Assembly: GCF_017309075.1 (NCBI RefSeq)
Contig: NZ_JAEMGS010000006.1
Location: 124,001-188,000 of the forward strand
Reading direction: 5' to 3'
Length of the DNA stretch: 64,000 bases
Source of the DNA: Motiliproteus sp. SC1-56
Lineage (GTDB): Bacteria > Pseudomonadota > Gammaproteobacteria > Pseudomonadales > Balneatricaceae
The stretch's first letter is position 1, and each line of letters opens with the position of its first letter. This document shows, piece after piece, positions 32,286-43,770 of the stretch. Under the pieces are notes generated by a model that searched no databases, was not told the DNA's origin, and saw only the letters and a list, made by a program, of their open reading frames with translations. The position numbers and the translations under genes were made by a program.

Positions 32286-34784
32286 TCAGGCCTCCACCGG
32301 GGGCGGGGCCAACACCTCGCGGCTGCCGTTGTGGGCGGCTTCACTCACCACTCCCGCGGCTTCCATGGATTCCACCAGCCGCGCGGCCCGGTTATAACCG
32401 ATTTTCAATTTGCGCTGCACCGACGAGATCGAGGCGCGCCGGCTCTGGGTCACGAAGGCCACCGCCTCGTCGTAAAGCGGGTCGTCCTCTTCTTCAAACA
32501 GTCCGCCGGTGCTGCCCTGGGTATAGTCGCCATCCACAGCCCCCTGCAGAATCTCTTCAACGAACTCCGCCGGTCCCCAGGCCTTCCAGGCCTCGACCAC
32601 CCTGTGCACCTCCTCGTCGGCCACGAAGGCCCCGTGCACCCGCACCGGCATGCTGGAGCCGGCGGGCAGGTACAGCATATCGCCGTAGCCGAGCAGGTTC
32701 TCGGCGCCGCTCTGATCGAGAATGGTGCGAGAATCAATCTTCGAAGAGACCTGAAACGCGATCCGGGTCGGCACGTTGGCCTTGATCAGACCGGTAATGA
32801 CATCCACGGAGGGACGCTGGGTGGCCAGGATCAGGTGAATCCCCGCCGCCCGCGCCTTCTGGGCGATACGGGCGATCAGCTCTTCCACCTTTTTGCCGAC
32901 GATCATCATCATGTCGGCAAACTCGTCAACCACCACCACGATATAGGGCAGCGGCTCCAGCTCAGGCGCCGGGGCGCCGGGCTCCAGCCCCTCCTCCTCC
33001 GGGTTCCAGAGCGGGTCGAAAATCGGTTCTCCCGCCGCGCGCGCCTCGCGAAGCTTGTCATTGAAGCCGGCCAGGTTGCGCACCCCGAGCTTGGCCATCA
33101 GCTTGTAACGGCGCTCCATCTCTCCGACACACCAGCGCAGCCCCGTGGCCGCCTCCTTCATGTCGGTGATCACCGGCGTAAGCAGATGAGGAATTCCGTC
33201 GTAAATGGAAAGCTCCAACATCTTCGGGTCGACCATCATCAGCCGCACTTCGTCGGGGGTGGCCTTGAACAGCAGACTGAGCAGCATGGCGTTGACCCCC
33301 ACCGACTTACCGGAACCGGTGGTACCGGCTACCAGCAGGTGGGGCATCTTGGCCAGGTTGACCACCACCGGGTTGCCGGCAATGTCATTGCCCAGCGCCA
33401 GGCTGAGCTTGGCGCTGGCCTTGCCGTAGGCGTTGGAGTCAAGGACCTCGCTGAGGCGCACCACCTCGCGGCTTTCGTTGGGAATTTCGATGCCCACCAC
33501 CGACTTGCCGGCGATGACCTCCACCACTCGCACACTGAGCACCGCCATGGAGCGGGCCAAGTCCTTGGCCAAATTGGAAATTTTGCTGACTTTCACCCCG
33601 GGGGCGGGCTGAATTTCAAACCGGGTGATCACCGGGCCCGGATTCACTTCGACCACCTCGGCCACTACCCCAAAGTCCTTGAGCTTGGCCTCCAGCAGGC
33701 GCGACATGGACTCCAACTGCTCGGCGCTGTAGCCCAGCGCCTTCTTGCTTTCAGCCGGATCCAGCAGGCTCAGGTCAGGCAGGGACCTCTTCGCAGGCGG
33801 CGGGGTGGGCGCCCGTCGCGTAGCAGGACGGGTATCAGGCACGTGATCACCGTCGAGCTTCGTCTGATGGGCTTCTGAAAGCGGTACGATTTTCAGCTCG
33901 CTGCCGGCCGGTTTGTCATCGCTCCCGCCCTGATCATCAATGGCGCTCAGCGCGTCCTCGGACCAGGGCGCGTCGTCAGTGGCCGCACCCAGATCCAGCG
34001 TATCCAGTGCTTGCAACTCCGGCTCCCATCGTTCGCCCGGTTCTTTTTGGCGGTTGCCGGAATTCACCGCGGGGGGATCACAGGGCTTATCCGCCAAGGA
34101 TACAGACGCGGATTTTTCTTCGCTGGCGAAACGCGGTCGCGGGCTAAAGCCCCTTCCCAATCCAGCCCGCTTCTCCCAAACCGCCAGTAGCGCCTGACCA
34201 ATACGGTCAGCCAGCACCGTCCAGGAGAGGTCGGTAAAGAGGGTGATGCCCAGCAGCAAGACCACCATCAGCACCAGGGTACCGCCGGGAAGACTGAACA
34301 GGTTGACGCTCAGATCAGCCAAACTCAACCCGACCATGCCGCCGGCGGAGAAAGGCAATTCAAACCATCCCCTGGCGACGTGCAGGCTGGCCAGGGCCGC
34401 GCCGGCCAGGAGCAAAAGCGCCGCTCCCAGAGTGCGTAAGAACAGGTATGGCAGCATCACCTCCAGCCCCTGCCCCCGTCGGCGCAGGAACATCACCGCC
34501 CGATACCCGAACATCAGCGGCACAACGAAACTCAGGTAACCCAACATGGAGAAGCAGAAATCGGCCAACCAAGCGCCGCTGTAGCCGGCGGCGTTCTCGA
34601 CCCCGCCGCCATAACCCAGGTGGGACCAACCGGGGTCCCGGGCGTCAAACGTCGCCAGAGACAGGAGCAGGAAGGCGCAAAAGCCCACCAGCAGGATCAA
34701 GAGCCCCTCTTTGGCGATACGCGCCAGGAATCGAATAAAGACTTCCCGCTCGGTGCTGCTCAAACTGCGCTTCTCCAAGTTCAT
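32286..34784 (-). CDS. ftsK: DNA translocase FtsK
   Basis: An 832-residue protein of the FtsK/SpoIIIE family. Four membrane helices occupy about residues 25-190, a charged linker follows to about residue 350, and the motor has Walker A GTTGSGKSVGVNAML and Walker B IVVVVDEFADMMM. The C-terminal gamma winged-helix domain (AVAFVTQSRRASISSVQRKLKIGYNRAARL) reads KOPS polarity and contacts XerD. It acts in terminus segregation at the division septum. First gene of the run leading to serS and divergent from trxB. Confidence 0.97.
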   Translation of the reverse strand: MNLEKRSLSSTEREVFIRFLARIAKEGLLILLVGFCAFLLLSLATFDARDPGWSHLGYGGGVENAAGYSGAWLADFCFSMLGYLSFVVPLMFGYRAVMFLRRRGQGLEVMLPYLFLRTLGAALLLLAGAALASLHVARGWFELPFSAGGMVGLSLADLSVNLFSLPGGTLVLMVVLLLGITLFTDLSWTVLADRIGQALLAVWEKRAGLGRGFSPRPRFASEEKSASVSLADKPCDPPAVNSGNRQKEPGERWEPELQALDTLDLGAATDDAPWSEDALSAIDDQGGSDDKPAGSELKIVPLSEAHQTKLDGDHVPDTRPATRRAPTPPPAKRSLPDLSLLDPAESKKALGYSAEQLESMSRLLEAKLKDFGVVAEVVEVNPGPVITRFEIQPAPGVKVSKISNLAKDLARSMAVLSVRVVEVIAGKSVVGIEIPNESREVVRLSEVLDSNAYGKASAKLSLALGNDIAGNPVVVNLAKMPHLLVAGTTGSGKSVGVNAMLLSLLFKATPDEVRLMMVDPKMLELSIYDGIPHLLTPVITDMKEAATGLRWCVGEMERRYKLMAKLGVRNLAGFNDKLREARAAGEPIFDPLWNPEEEGLEPGAPAPELEPLPYIVVVVDEFADMMMIVGKKVEELIARIAQKARAAGIHLILATQRPSVDVITGLIKANVPTRIAFQVSSKIDSRTILDQSGAENLLGYGDMLYLPAGSSMPVRVHGAFVADEEVHRVVEAWKAWGPAEFVEEILQGAVDGDYTQGSTGGLFEEEDDPLYDEAVAFVTQSRRASISSVQRKLKIGYNRAARLVESMEAAGVVSEAAHNGSREVLAPPPVEA

Positions 34785-34903
34785 TAGAAAAAGGGGAAAA
34801 TACCATATTCACGACCTCTCTCGCACCGCCATAATTCAGGACGGGGACTATTTCAGCGGAGTGCCGCTGCTGGACCTGTTACCCGAGCCTGCTTTTGCTT
34901 TAA

Positions 34904-35905
<1,002 letters not shown>

Positions 35906-35933
35906 CAGCGACCAGGCAGGGATCACCCCACCT

Positions 35934-36623
35934 ATGACCTCCATCCCCTGGCTCAGCCCGGGAGGCACCGATTTCCCCCCCGCCTCCCGGGCGCTGGACG
36001 ATCCCAACGGGCTGCTGGCCGCCGGCGGAGACCTAACGCCAGCACGCCTTATCGAAGCCTACAGAGGCGGCATTTTTCCCTGGTTTGACGACCAGCAGCC
36101 GATCCTCTGGTGGAGCCCAGACCCGCGCTGCGTGTTGTTTCCGGAGCAAATGCACATCTCCCGCAGCCTACGCAAAAGGCTGCGGCGCGGGGATTACAGG
36201 GTCACTCTCGATTCCGCGTTCACTGAGGTCATCGGCGCCTGCGCACAGCCGCGCCAGGACAGCGAAAGCACCTGGATCACGACCCAGATGACACAGGCTT
36301 ACACTGAACTGCACCGTCGCGGCATTGCCCATTCGGTGGAAGTCTGGATGGGGGATAACCTCGTCGGCGGCCTCTACGGGCTGGCCATGGGCCGCCTGTT
36401 TTTTGGTGAATCCATGTTCAGCCGCGGCCGCGACGCTTCGAAAATCGCACTGGTACGATTGGTCGAACAATTGCGCCTCTGGGGTTATCATTTGATTGAT
36501 TGCCAAGTTTACAGCGACCACCTGGCATCACTGGGGGCCACGGAAATCCCCCGCAAGCATTTTTTGGAAATTTTGAACCGGGAAGTGGATGCCCCCGCCG
36601 AGCACGCATGGGCATTTGAATAA
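35934..36623 (+). CDS. aat: Leucyl/phenylalanyl-tRNA-protein transferase
   Basis: A 229-residue N-end-rule enzyme that adds Leu or Phe to proteins with N-terminal Arg or Lys. Family blocks are [36 protein letters not shown], the [27 protein letters not shown] core and [11 protein letters not shown]. The ATG at 35934 gives the conserved start; the frame upstream overlaps trxB. Works with bpt and the ClpAP/ClpS system encoded just downstream. Confidence 0.96.
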   Translation: MTSIPWLSPGGTDFPPASRALDDPNGLLAAGGDLTPARLIEAYRGGIFPWFDDQQPILWWSPDPRCVLFPEQMHISRSLRKRLRRGDYRVTLDSAFTEVIGACAQPRQDSESTWITTQMTQAYTELHRRGIAHSVEVWMGDNLVGGLYGLAMGRLFFGESMFSRGRDASKIALVRLVEQLRLWGYHLIDCQVYSDHLASLGATEIPRKHFLEILNREVDAPAEHAWAFE

Positions 36624-36649
36624 AGAGCCCCGGAGGGGCACCCAGCACC

Positions 36650-37360
36650 GTGACCGATCTGCGCGAACTGCAATTTTACGCCACTCCAGAGCACCCCTGC
36701 AGTTACCTGCCCAGGCGCCAGGCCAAGACGCTTTTTGTCGACCCCTCGGCGGAACTCGATCAGTGCAATTACAGCCTGCTTTCTGACCTGGGCTTTCGTC
36801 GCAGCGGCCCGCATATTTACCGCCCCCACTGCGAAGGCTGTAGCGCCTGTATTTCTGCACGCATTCCGGTGAACCTGTTCCGCCCCAACCGTGGACAACG
36901 GCGAGTATTGCGCCGCAACCAAGACTTGGAAATGCGCATTTCCGAACCGCACTTCTCAGAGGAGCTCTACCAGCTCTATCGGCGCTACATCACAGCACGT
37001 CACGCCGATGGCGATATGTACCCGCCCAGCCCCGAGCAGTTCGACTCTTTTCTGATCCGCTCCAACCACCACACGCGCTTCTATCAGTTGCATCACCATG
37101 AGCGACTGGTGGCTGTAGCCGTGATGGACCAGCTCGACCAGGGCTTGTCGGCTATTTACACCTTTTTTGAACCTGAAATGGCACACCGCAGCCTCGGTCA
37201 GTACGCGATTCTGCGCCAGATCGAGATCACCCGTGAGCATAACCACCCGTTTCTCTACCTGGGTTACTGGATTCGGGGCTGCCAGAAAATGGCCTACAAG
37301 ACCAACTACCGCCCCATCCAGCTGCTCATTAACGGACAATGGGTTCACTGTGGTGACTAG
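36650..37360 (+). CDS. bpt: Aspartate/glutamate leucyltransferase
   Basis: A 236-residue Bpt/ATE-family enzyme that leucylates proteins with N-terminal Asp or Glu, turning them into ClpS substrates. The N-terminal cysteine cluster in HCEGCSACISARIPV and the C-terminal YLGYWIRGCQKMAYKTNYRP are diagnostic. Start is GTG 36650 with a cggagggg ribosome binding site. Together with aat, clpS and clpA it completes an N-degron pathway within 4.5 kb. Confidence 0.95.
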   Translation: MTDLRELQFYATPEHPCSYLPRRQAKTLFVDPSAELDQCNYSLLSDLGFRRSGPHIYRPHCEGCSACISARIPVNLFRPNRGQRRVLRRNQDLEMRISEPHFSEELYQLYRRYITARHADGDMYPPSPEQFDSFLIRSNHHTRFYQLHHHERLVAVAVMDQLDQGLSAIYTFFEPEMAHRSLGQYAILRQIEITREHNHPFLYLGYWIRGCQKMAYKTNYRPIQLLINGQWVHCGD

Positions 37361-37464
37361 GGAGCGAAATAGGTTCAAAAGACTTTGCGAAACTGCGCTA
37401 AATACGGCAAAATACCGCGCCTTAGCAAATCCCTAGAGTCAATGGCATCAGAGGTAACCCCTGA

Positions 37465-37683
37465 ATGGCAAAAGAAGATTGCATCGAAATGGAAGGGGTC
37501 ATCGTCGACACGCTTCCTAATACCATGTTCCGGGTAGAGCTCGAAAACGGCCACGTGGTCACGGCCCACATCTCTGGCAAGATGCGTAAAAACTACATCC
37601 GTATTCTAACCGGCGACAAAGTCAAAGTTGAGCTGACCCCCTACGATCTCTCCAAAGGGCGCATCGTCTACCGCTCCCGCTAA
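37465..37683 (+). CDS. infA: Translation initiation factor IF-1
   Basis: A 72-residue single S1/OB-fold protein: [21 protein letters not shown] followed by [23 protein letters not shown] is textbook IF-1. It binds the ribosomal A site during initiation. It is convergent with clpA; a GC hairpin after the stop (37684-37705) may help separate the two. Confidence 0.98.
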   Translation: MAKEDCIEMEGVIVDTLPNTMFRVELENGHVVTAHISGKMRKNYIRILTGDKVKVELTPYDLSKGRIVYRSR

Positions 37684-37724
37684 CCGCCGGCACCCGGCCG
37701 GCGGTCTCAGAGGCGAGGTAGCCT

Positions 37725-39980
37725 TCAGGCTGCCTCGAAGACGAACTCCAGTTTTCCGTCCTGCTCGGTTACAACAACCACCCCTCCCTTCTCGGCAAGC
37801 ACCCCGAACAGCACCTGCTCGGCCAGTGGCTTTTTGATCTGCTCCTGGATCAGCCGTGCCATTGGGCGCGCACCCATCTTGTCGTCGTAACCGTGCTCAG
37901 CCAACCAGTGACGAGCTTTCGCATCCACGTCCAGGTGCACCCGCTTGTCATCAAGCTGGGCCTGCAACTGGGTGAGAAACTTGTCGACCACGCCCTCGAT
38001 CACCTTCATATCCAGGGACTTGAACTGAATGATTGCGTCCAGACGGTTGCGGAACTCGGGCGTGAACATCTTGCGAATGGCTTCCATCCCATCGGAACTA
38101 TGGTCCTGATGACTGAAGCCGATGGAACGCCGAGCGATCTCCTCGGCCCCCGCGTTGGTGGTCATCACCAGGATTACGTTACGAAAATCAGCTTTGCGCC
38201 CGTTATTGTCGGTAAGCGTGCCGTTATCCATCACTTGCAGCAGCAAGTTGTATACCTCGGGATGAGCCTTCTCAATCTCGTCCAGCAACAGCACGCAATG
38301 GGGGGTCTTGGTGACCGCCTCGGTCAGCAGGCCACCCTGGTCATATCCCACGTAGCCCGGGGGCGCCCCGATAAGCCGGGAAACGGTGTGCCGCTCCATG
38401 TATTCGGACATGTCAAAGCGCACCAGCTCGATACCCAGAATCGTCGCCAGCTGGCTGGTGACTTCGGTTTTCCCCACCCCTGTCGGACCAGCAAACAGGA
38501 ATGAACCGACCGGTTTCTGTGGCTCGTTTAGACCGGCCCGGGAAAGCTTGATCGCCGCCGCCAAGGTGGAAATAGCCTCATCCTGCCCAAAGACCACCAT
38601 CTTCAAGTTCTCTTCCAGCTTGGCCAGCGCCTTTTTATCGGATGCGGATACGCTCTTAGGGGGAATCCGCGCGATCTTGGCGACAATGTCCTCGATTTCC
38701 GGCACATCGATGGTTTCTTTTCGCACCTCGTCGGATTTCAGCTGCTGGTAGGCCCCAGCCTCATCGACAACATCGATCGCCTTGTCCGGCATATGCTTGT
38801 CGTTGATGTAGCGATCGGCCAGTTCTGATGCCGCCTTCAGGGCCTCATCGGTGTACGTCAGCTTGTGGTGGTCCTCAAAGCGCGACTTTAACCCCTTGAG
38901 GATTTGATAGGTCTCATCGACGCTGGGCTCGAGCACATCGATTTTCTGGAAACGACGAGCCAATGCCCGGTCCTTCTCGAATATTCCTCGAAACTCCTGA
39001 AATGTGGTTGAACCGATGCAGCGCAGCTCGCCGGTACTGAGCAGCGGCTTCAGCAGGTTCGAGGCGTCCATCGCCCCGCCCGAGGCAGCGCCTGCACCGA
39101 TGATGGTATGTATTTCATCGATAAAGAGAACGCTTCCCTCTTTTTTGCTGATCTCGGCCAACAACCCTTTCAAACGTTTTTCGAAATCCCCCCGGTACTT
39201 GGTACCTGCCAGCAGCGCACCCATATCCAAGGAGTAAACCACACTGTTGGCGACAACCTCCGGCACTTCCCCTTCGATAATCAGTTTGGCCAGCCCCTCA
39301 GCGATCGCCGTTTTGCCCACCCCGGCTTCACCTACCAGCAGCGGGTTGTTCTTGCGCCGCCGGGACAGAATCTGAATCACCCGCTCCACTTCGGCCTGGC
39401 GACCCACCAGCGGATCAATGCGCCCGGTGGCCGCCAGCTCATTGAGGTTGATGGCATATTGGCTCAGCGGGCTGGATTCCTGCCCCTCCTCCAAATCGCT
39501 CTCGACCTGCGGCTCGTCATCGTCATGGGCGTGAGAATTGTCCACTACCTTGGAAATGCCGTGAGAGATGTAGTTGATTACATCGATGCGCTCGATGCCC
39601 TGCTGATTGAGGGCGTAGACCGCCTGACTCTCCTGTTCGCTGAAAATCGCCACCAGCACGTTGGCACCGGTCACCTCCTCCCGGCCGGAGGACTGCACAT
39701 GAAAAACAGCCCGTTGCAGCACCCGTTGAAAACCGAGGGTCGGCTGGGTGTCTCTCTCAATATCGTCGGCGGGAATGAGGGGGGTAGTCGACTCCACAAA
39801 GGCGTTGAGGTTAGCCCGTAACTTGTCAATATCGATACCACAGGCGCGCAACACATCGACCGCCGACTGGTTGCTCAGCAGCGCCAGCAGCAAATGCTCG
39901 ACTGTCATAAACTCGTGGCGTTTGTCCCGGGCTTCCTGGAACGCCACGCTAAGCGTCATTTCTAGTTCTTTGTTAAGCAC
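37725..39980 (-). CDS. clpA: ATP-dependent Clp protease ATP-binding subunit ClpA
   Basis: A 751-residue AAA+ unfoldase with two nucleotide-binding domains (Walker [15 protein letters not shown] and [14 protein letters not shown]), an N-terminal Clp-N domain ([23 protein letters not shown]) that binds ClpS, and the IGF-type ClpP loop in the IGFSHQDHS region. It feeds proteins to ClpP. It lies 26 bases after clpS on the same strand. Confidence 0.97.
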   Translation of the reverse strand: MLNKELEMTLSVAFQEARDKRHEFMTVEHLLLALLSNQSAVDVLRACGIDIDKLRANLNAFVESTTPLIPADDIERDTQPTLGFQRVLQRAVFHVQSSGREEVTGANVLVAIFSEQESQAVYALNQQGIERIDVINYISHGISKVVDNSHAHDDDEPQVESDLEEGQESSPLSQYAINLNELAATGRIDPLVGRQAEVERVIQILSRRRKNNPLLVGEAGVGKTAIAEGLAKLIIEGEVPEVVANSVVYSLDMGALLAGTKYRGDFEKRLKGLLAEISKKEGSVLFIDEIHTIIGAGAASGGAMDASNLLKPLLSTGELRCIGSTTFQEFRGIFEKDRALARRFQKIDVLEPSVDETYQILKGLKSRFEDHHKLTYTDEALKAASELADRYINDKHMPDKAIDVVDEAGAYQQLKSDEVRKETIDVPEIEDIVAKIARIPPKSVSASDKKALAKLEENLKMVVFGQDEAISTLAAAIKLSRAGLNEPQKPVGSFLFAGPTGVGKTEVTSQLATILGIELVRFDMSEYMERHTVSRLIGAPPGYVGYDQGGLLTEAVTKTPHCVLLLDEIEKAHPEVYNLLLQVMDNGTLTDNNGRKADFRNVILVMTTNAGAEEIARRSIGFSHQDHSSDGMEAIRKMFTPEFRNRLDAIIQFKSLDMKVIEGVVDKFLTQLQAQLDDKRVHLDVDAKARHWLAEHGYDDKMGARPMARLIQEQIKKPLAEQVLFGVLAEKGGVVVVTEQDGKLEFVFEAA

Positions 39981-40006
39981 GACTTACAGCCTCACAGTAC
40001 CGTTTA

Positions 40007-40351
40007 CTACGCCTTATCCACTTCGCAGAGGAGGGGGTGCTGGTTTTCTCTTGCATATTGATTCACTTGCGCGGCTTTAGTTTCCGCTATGTCCCGCGGA
40101 AAAATGCCGCAGACACCCTTGCCCTGAGTATGCACTGCCAGCATGACCTGGGTCGCTTTTTCCTGGCCCATGGCAAAGAAAACTTTCAGCACCTCCACCA
40201 CAAACTCCATCGGAGTATAGTCATCGTTAAGCAGGATCACTTTGTACATCGAGGGCGGCTTCAGCTTGGGCTTGGCTTGCTGGGTCGCCACCCCCCCACT
40301 TTCCTCCGGAGCCCCCTGCGGGCCACACTTGATCAGGGTCCACTCTGTCAT
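40007..40351 (-). CDS. clpS: ATP-dependent Clp protease adaptor ClpS
   Basis: A 114-residue adaptor with a flexible N-terminal extension and a core with [20 protein letters not shown] and [21 protein letters not shown]. The NDDYTPM and H residues form the pocket for N-terminal Leu, Phe, Tyr and Trp. It hands N-degron substrates, including those made by Aat and Bpt, to ClpA. Divergent from the cold-shock gene. Confidence 0.97.
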   Translation of the reverse strand: MTEWTLIKCGPQGAPEESGGVATQQAKPKLKPPSMYKVILLNDDYTPMEFVVEVLKVFFAMGQEKATQVMLAVHTQGKGVCGIFPRDIAETKAAQVNQYARENQHPLLCEVDKA

Positions 40352-40618
40352 CTTTACAACCTATCAACGTCGTCTACCGGTTATGATAACGCCCCCTAAA
40401 ACTGGACGCACCCTGCTGGACAACGCATCTCTCCCTAAGCCTAGAAAACTCGTGCCTGTTTGCAACGCCACCCCGCCCCAAACGGGCGTTCCAATTTACA
40501 AATATTTTACATTTGACGAAACCGCGTAGTTGAAAATCCTGGGGGACGGGACCAAAATTTCTTAGACCGTACCGAGCGCAAGCTCACATCTGTTGCTGCA
40601 GTACTAAAGGAGTTTTAT

Positions 40619-40849
40619 ATGCATTCAGGGAAAGTGAAGTGGTTCAACAACGCCAAGGGATATGGGTTCATTCTTTCAGATGTGTGCGACGAGGATCTGT
40701 TCGCACACTACTCTGCTATCCAGATGGACGGTTACAAAACCCTCAAGGCCGGACAGCCGGTGGAATTTGATACCAGCCCCGGTCCCAAGGGGACGCACGC
40801 GGTGAACATCCGCCCGGCCGAGGGTAGCAAGCCCTACCACGACGCCTAA
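40619..40849 (+). CDS. Cold-shock domain protein, CspD-like
   Basis: A 76-residue single cold-shock domain with RNP1 KGYGFI and an RNP2-like DLFAHYS. The DLFAHYSAIQMDGYKTL run and the position next to clpS/clpA resemble CspD, a replication inhibitor expressed in stationary phase, rather than cold-induced CspA. It binds single-stranded nucleic acid. The ATG at 40619 has a good aaggag ribosome binding site. A strong bidirectional terminator follows. Confidence 0.93.
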   Translation: MHSGKVKWFNNAKGYGFILSDVCDEDLFAHYSAIQMDGYKTLKAGQPVEFDTSPGPKGTHAVNIRPAEGSKPYHDA

Positions 40850-40891
40850 CAGCCCCAAAAAACCAGAACGCCAACCAAAAAGCCCCCACCC

Positions 40892-40928
40892 AACCAAAAA
40901 ACCAGCCGAACAGGCTGGTTTTTTGGTT
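40892..40928. terminator. Bidirectional terminator between the csp gene and icd
   Basis: A 16-base perfect inverted repeat with a GAACA loop (core ACCAGCC/GGCTGGT) flanked by A6 and T6 runs inside the arms, so it can terminate both the plus-strand csp and the minus-strand icd transcript. Confidence 0.88.
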
Positions 40929-40965
40929 GCTGCAGGTAAGCGCTAATGCCTTACATGCAAGGGAG

Positions 40966-42222
<1,257 letters not shown>

Positions 42223-42351
42223 GCTTCGCTCCATGTGCTTGTTATGATTATTCTTGAACACAACAGTATATACTCGCGCCGTGCCCACTGCAGGCACAGC
42301 GAGCGTGAAGCCCAGGGTCACCGGTAAAAGAACCCGCCCCTTGGGGTTCGC

Positions 42352-43068
42352 TTACGGTTGCGCCTCATACACTAGCTGAACCTGGGCGCTCACCTCCACT
42401 TGCGCGGCACTGAGCGCGGGGCCTGCCGGTGCGCTCATCGACTGGATCGCGGCCTCACGCGCGATCGGCACAACCGGGCCTGAAGGACCGTTTATCACCA
42501 GCGAACGAATCTCCCCCAGCCCCAGACCCGCCGCGTCACTGGCCGCCTGTGCCTGTCGTTTGGCATCTTCTACGGCCTTACCAATCGCTCGCGTCCGGGC
42601 CGCCCCGCTGTCCGCCAGCGTATAGCGCAGACGCCCCACGCCGTTCGCCCCGGCATCTACAGCCGCCTGAATCCAGACACCGACCTGGTCCAGCCTGGCG
42701 GTTGTCACCGTCAGCTGGTTGACCACCACATAACCTGCAATCGTGGGCTTCCAATCCGCAGCCGCCCCCGGAGGGCGGTGCGACCACTGAGGCCGTATCG
42801 AAAACCCACTGGTGGCCTGCTCGCTTTCACCCAGCCCGGCCGCCGCAAGCGCCTTACGTACCGCTTCCATCACCTGATTATTCGCCGCCAACGCCGTTTC
42901 CGCCTGGGGCGCACTGCGCTCCACCCTCAGATCAAACACCGCCTGGTCGGCCGGCACCTGCAGATGGGCCCGACCGGACACCGATATTTCTGCCCCCCGA
43001 GCCGGGGCCAGCACCACAAATGCAAGAACAATAAAGCCCCCGAGGCGGGCTAAAAGACAATTGATCAT
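42352..43068 (-). CDS. SIMPL (DUF541) domain protein, secreted
   Basis: A 238-residue periplasmic protein with a signal peptide (MINCLLARLGGFIVLAFVVLAPARG) and the DUF541/SIMPL pattern: ISVSGRAHLQVPADQAVF, repeated A-rich helices and the GANGVGRLRYTLAD segment. Related E. coli YggE reduces oxidative stress by an unknown route. Upstream of icd on the same strand with a 129-base gap, so it probably has its own transcript or reads into icd. Confidence 0.85.
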   Translation of the reverse strand: MINCLLARLGGFIVLAFVVLAPARGAEISVSGRAHLQVPADQAVFDLRVERSAPQAETALAANNQVMEAVRKALAAAGLGESEQATSGFSIRPQWSHRPPGAAADWKPTIAGYVVVNQLTVTTARLDQVGVWIQAAVDAGANGVGRLRYTLADSGAARTRAIGKAVEDAKRQAQAASDAAGLGLGEIRSLVINGPSGPVVPIAREAAIQSMSAPAGPALSAAQVEVSAQVQLVYEAQP

Positions 43069-43304
43069 CTATCCGGATCCCATTCACACGACTGTAAAGT
43101 CGCATTATAGCGACTCTCGCCAGCCACTCCTGCTCCCGAAACCCAGCCATTGAAAAGAGCGACCGCTACGCCCCCAACCCGCTTGACATGGCTGACGATT
43201 ATTCACACCTGATTTTATAGAGGGAGAGAGTCAGGCAGCGCCACAAAACCAACCATTGATAAAACTCAAGCAAGCCGTATGATATTGTTTTTAAATACTT
43301 TATT

Positions 43305-43331
43305 CTGTTTGGTTAAATTTTAACCAAACAG
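43305..43331. repeat. 27-base perfect palindrome
   Basis: A 13-base perfect inverted repeat with a single central base (arms begin CTGTTTGGTTAAA). It is AT-rich and has no run of T on either side of the right kind for a terminator. It could be an operator or an extruding element. Confidence 0.8.
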
Positions 43332-43388
43332 AGACCAAGAGCGACTCCAAGGGGGTGCGAGGGCCTTACCAATAACTTGCCCACACAG

Positions 43389-43411
43389 TTATCCACAATA
43401 TCTGTGGAAAC
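43389..43411. promoter_or_regulatory. Head-to-head DnaA-box pair
   Basis: TTATCCACA (43389-43397) exactly matches the DnaA-box consensus, and 5 bases on, TGTGGAAAC is an 8/9 match in the opposite direction. A further consensus match, TTATTCACA, lies at 43199-43207. Function inferred from motif only. Confidence 0.5.
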
Positions 43412-43470
43412 TCGCTGCAAGCCTGCATGATTCGTGGTGCCGGGGTTCGCGGAGGGGGAGTGGTGAGAAC

Positions 43471-43506
43471 AAAAAAAGACCGCCCAGCATCCTAGTTGAG
43501 CGGTCT
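43471..43506 (-). terminator. Orphan intrinsic terminator on the minus strand
   Basis: A nine-base-pair stem with one G-U pair (AGACCGCUC / GGGCGGUCU on the RNA), a 12-base loop containing AGGAU and seven U. No minus-strand ORF precedes it before the divergent phnD-like gene, so it implies a noncoding transcript. Confidence 0.8.
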
Positions 43507-43719
43507 CTCTATTGTCCTTTGCTGCAACTTACACCGGCGGTCCGTTCCAGTGTCAGATCCTTCTGTTTCCGTGTTGCACAGCTCCATCATGGACTGGATT
43601 CGCTTTCAAAGCTCTAGGAAAACTTCCTATTTTTACTATTAACTGCGCAGTTTAGAGAACAGCCGTTCTACTCCTATCCTTAAGCTCCCCCCTTAAGGAT
43701 CCTAGGTCTCGGCTTGTTT
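43471..43719 (-). ncRNA. Predicted GGA-rich small RNA, possibly CsrB/RsmZ-like
   Basis: The 3' end is fixed by the terminator at 43471-43506. The 5' end is a guess: a TATGAT -10-like element at 43726-43731 would place the start near 43719, but no -35 element is clear. Twelve GGA trinucleotides occur between 43490 and 43702, against about three expected by chance. Two are in loops: ACACUGG/CCGGUGU encloses AACGGACCG (43531-43553), and the terminator loop contains AGGA. Other hairpins are 43615-43629 and 43677-43699. This is the architecture of RNAs that bind CsrA/RsmA. I could not find a GacA-type upstream palindrome, so the family is inference. Confidence 0.45.
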
Positions 43720-43770
43720 ATCCCCATCATATCCCTACAATAAGGCTCCCTTTGAATTAGGTCTGCTCCC

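Larger units (their letters stand above)
43069..43770. other. Noncoding region between the SIMPL gene and the phnD-like gene
   Basis: A 700-base gene-free stretch between divergent genes. It holds, left to right, a DnaA-box match at 43199-43207, an AT-rich tract (43275-43325), a 27-base palindrome (43305-43331), a head-to-head DnaA-box pair (43389-43411), a minus-strand terminator (43471-43506) and the predicted RNA gene upstream of it. No open frame has a plausible ribosome binding site. Confidence 0.75.

Noticed and set aside
32331-33878. A 515-codon plus-strand frame opposite ftsK
   Set aside because: Antisense shadow with His/Gln/Arg-rich composition and no motif.
43240-43260. An IHF-like CAA...TTGATA element near the DnaA boxes
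   Set aside because: The spacer between the two halves is three bases instead of the four required by the consensus.
43069-43770. The noncoding region as the main chromosomal origin
   Set aside because: There are too few DnaA boxes, hardly any GATC sites, and no dnaA, dnaN, mnmG or related genes in the window.
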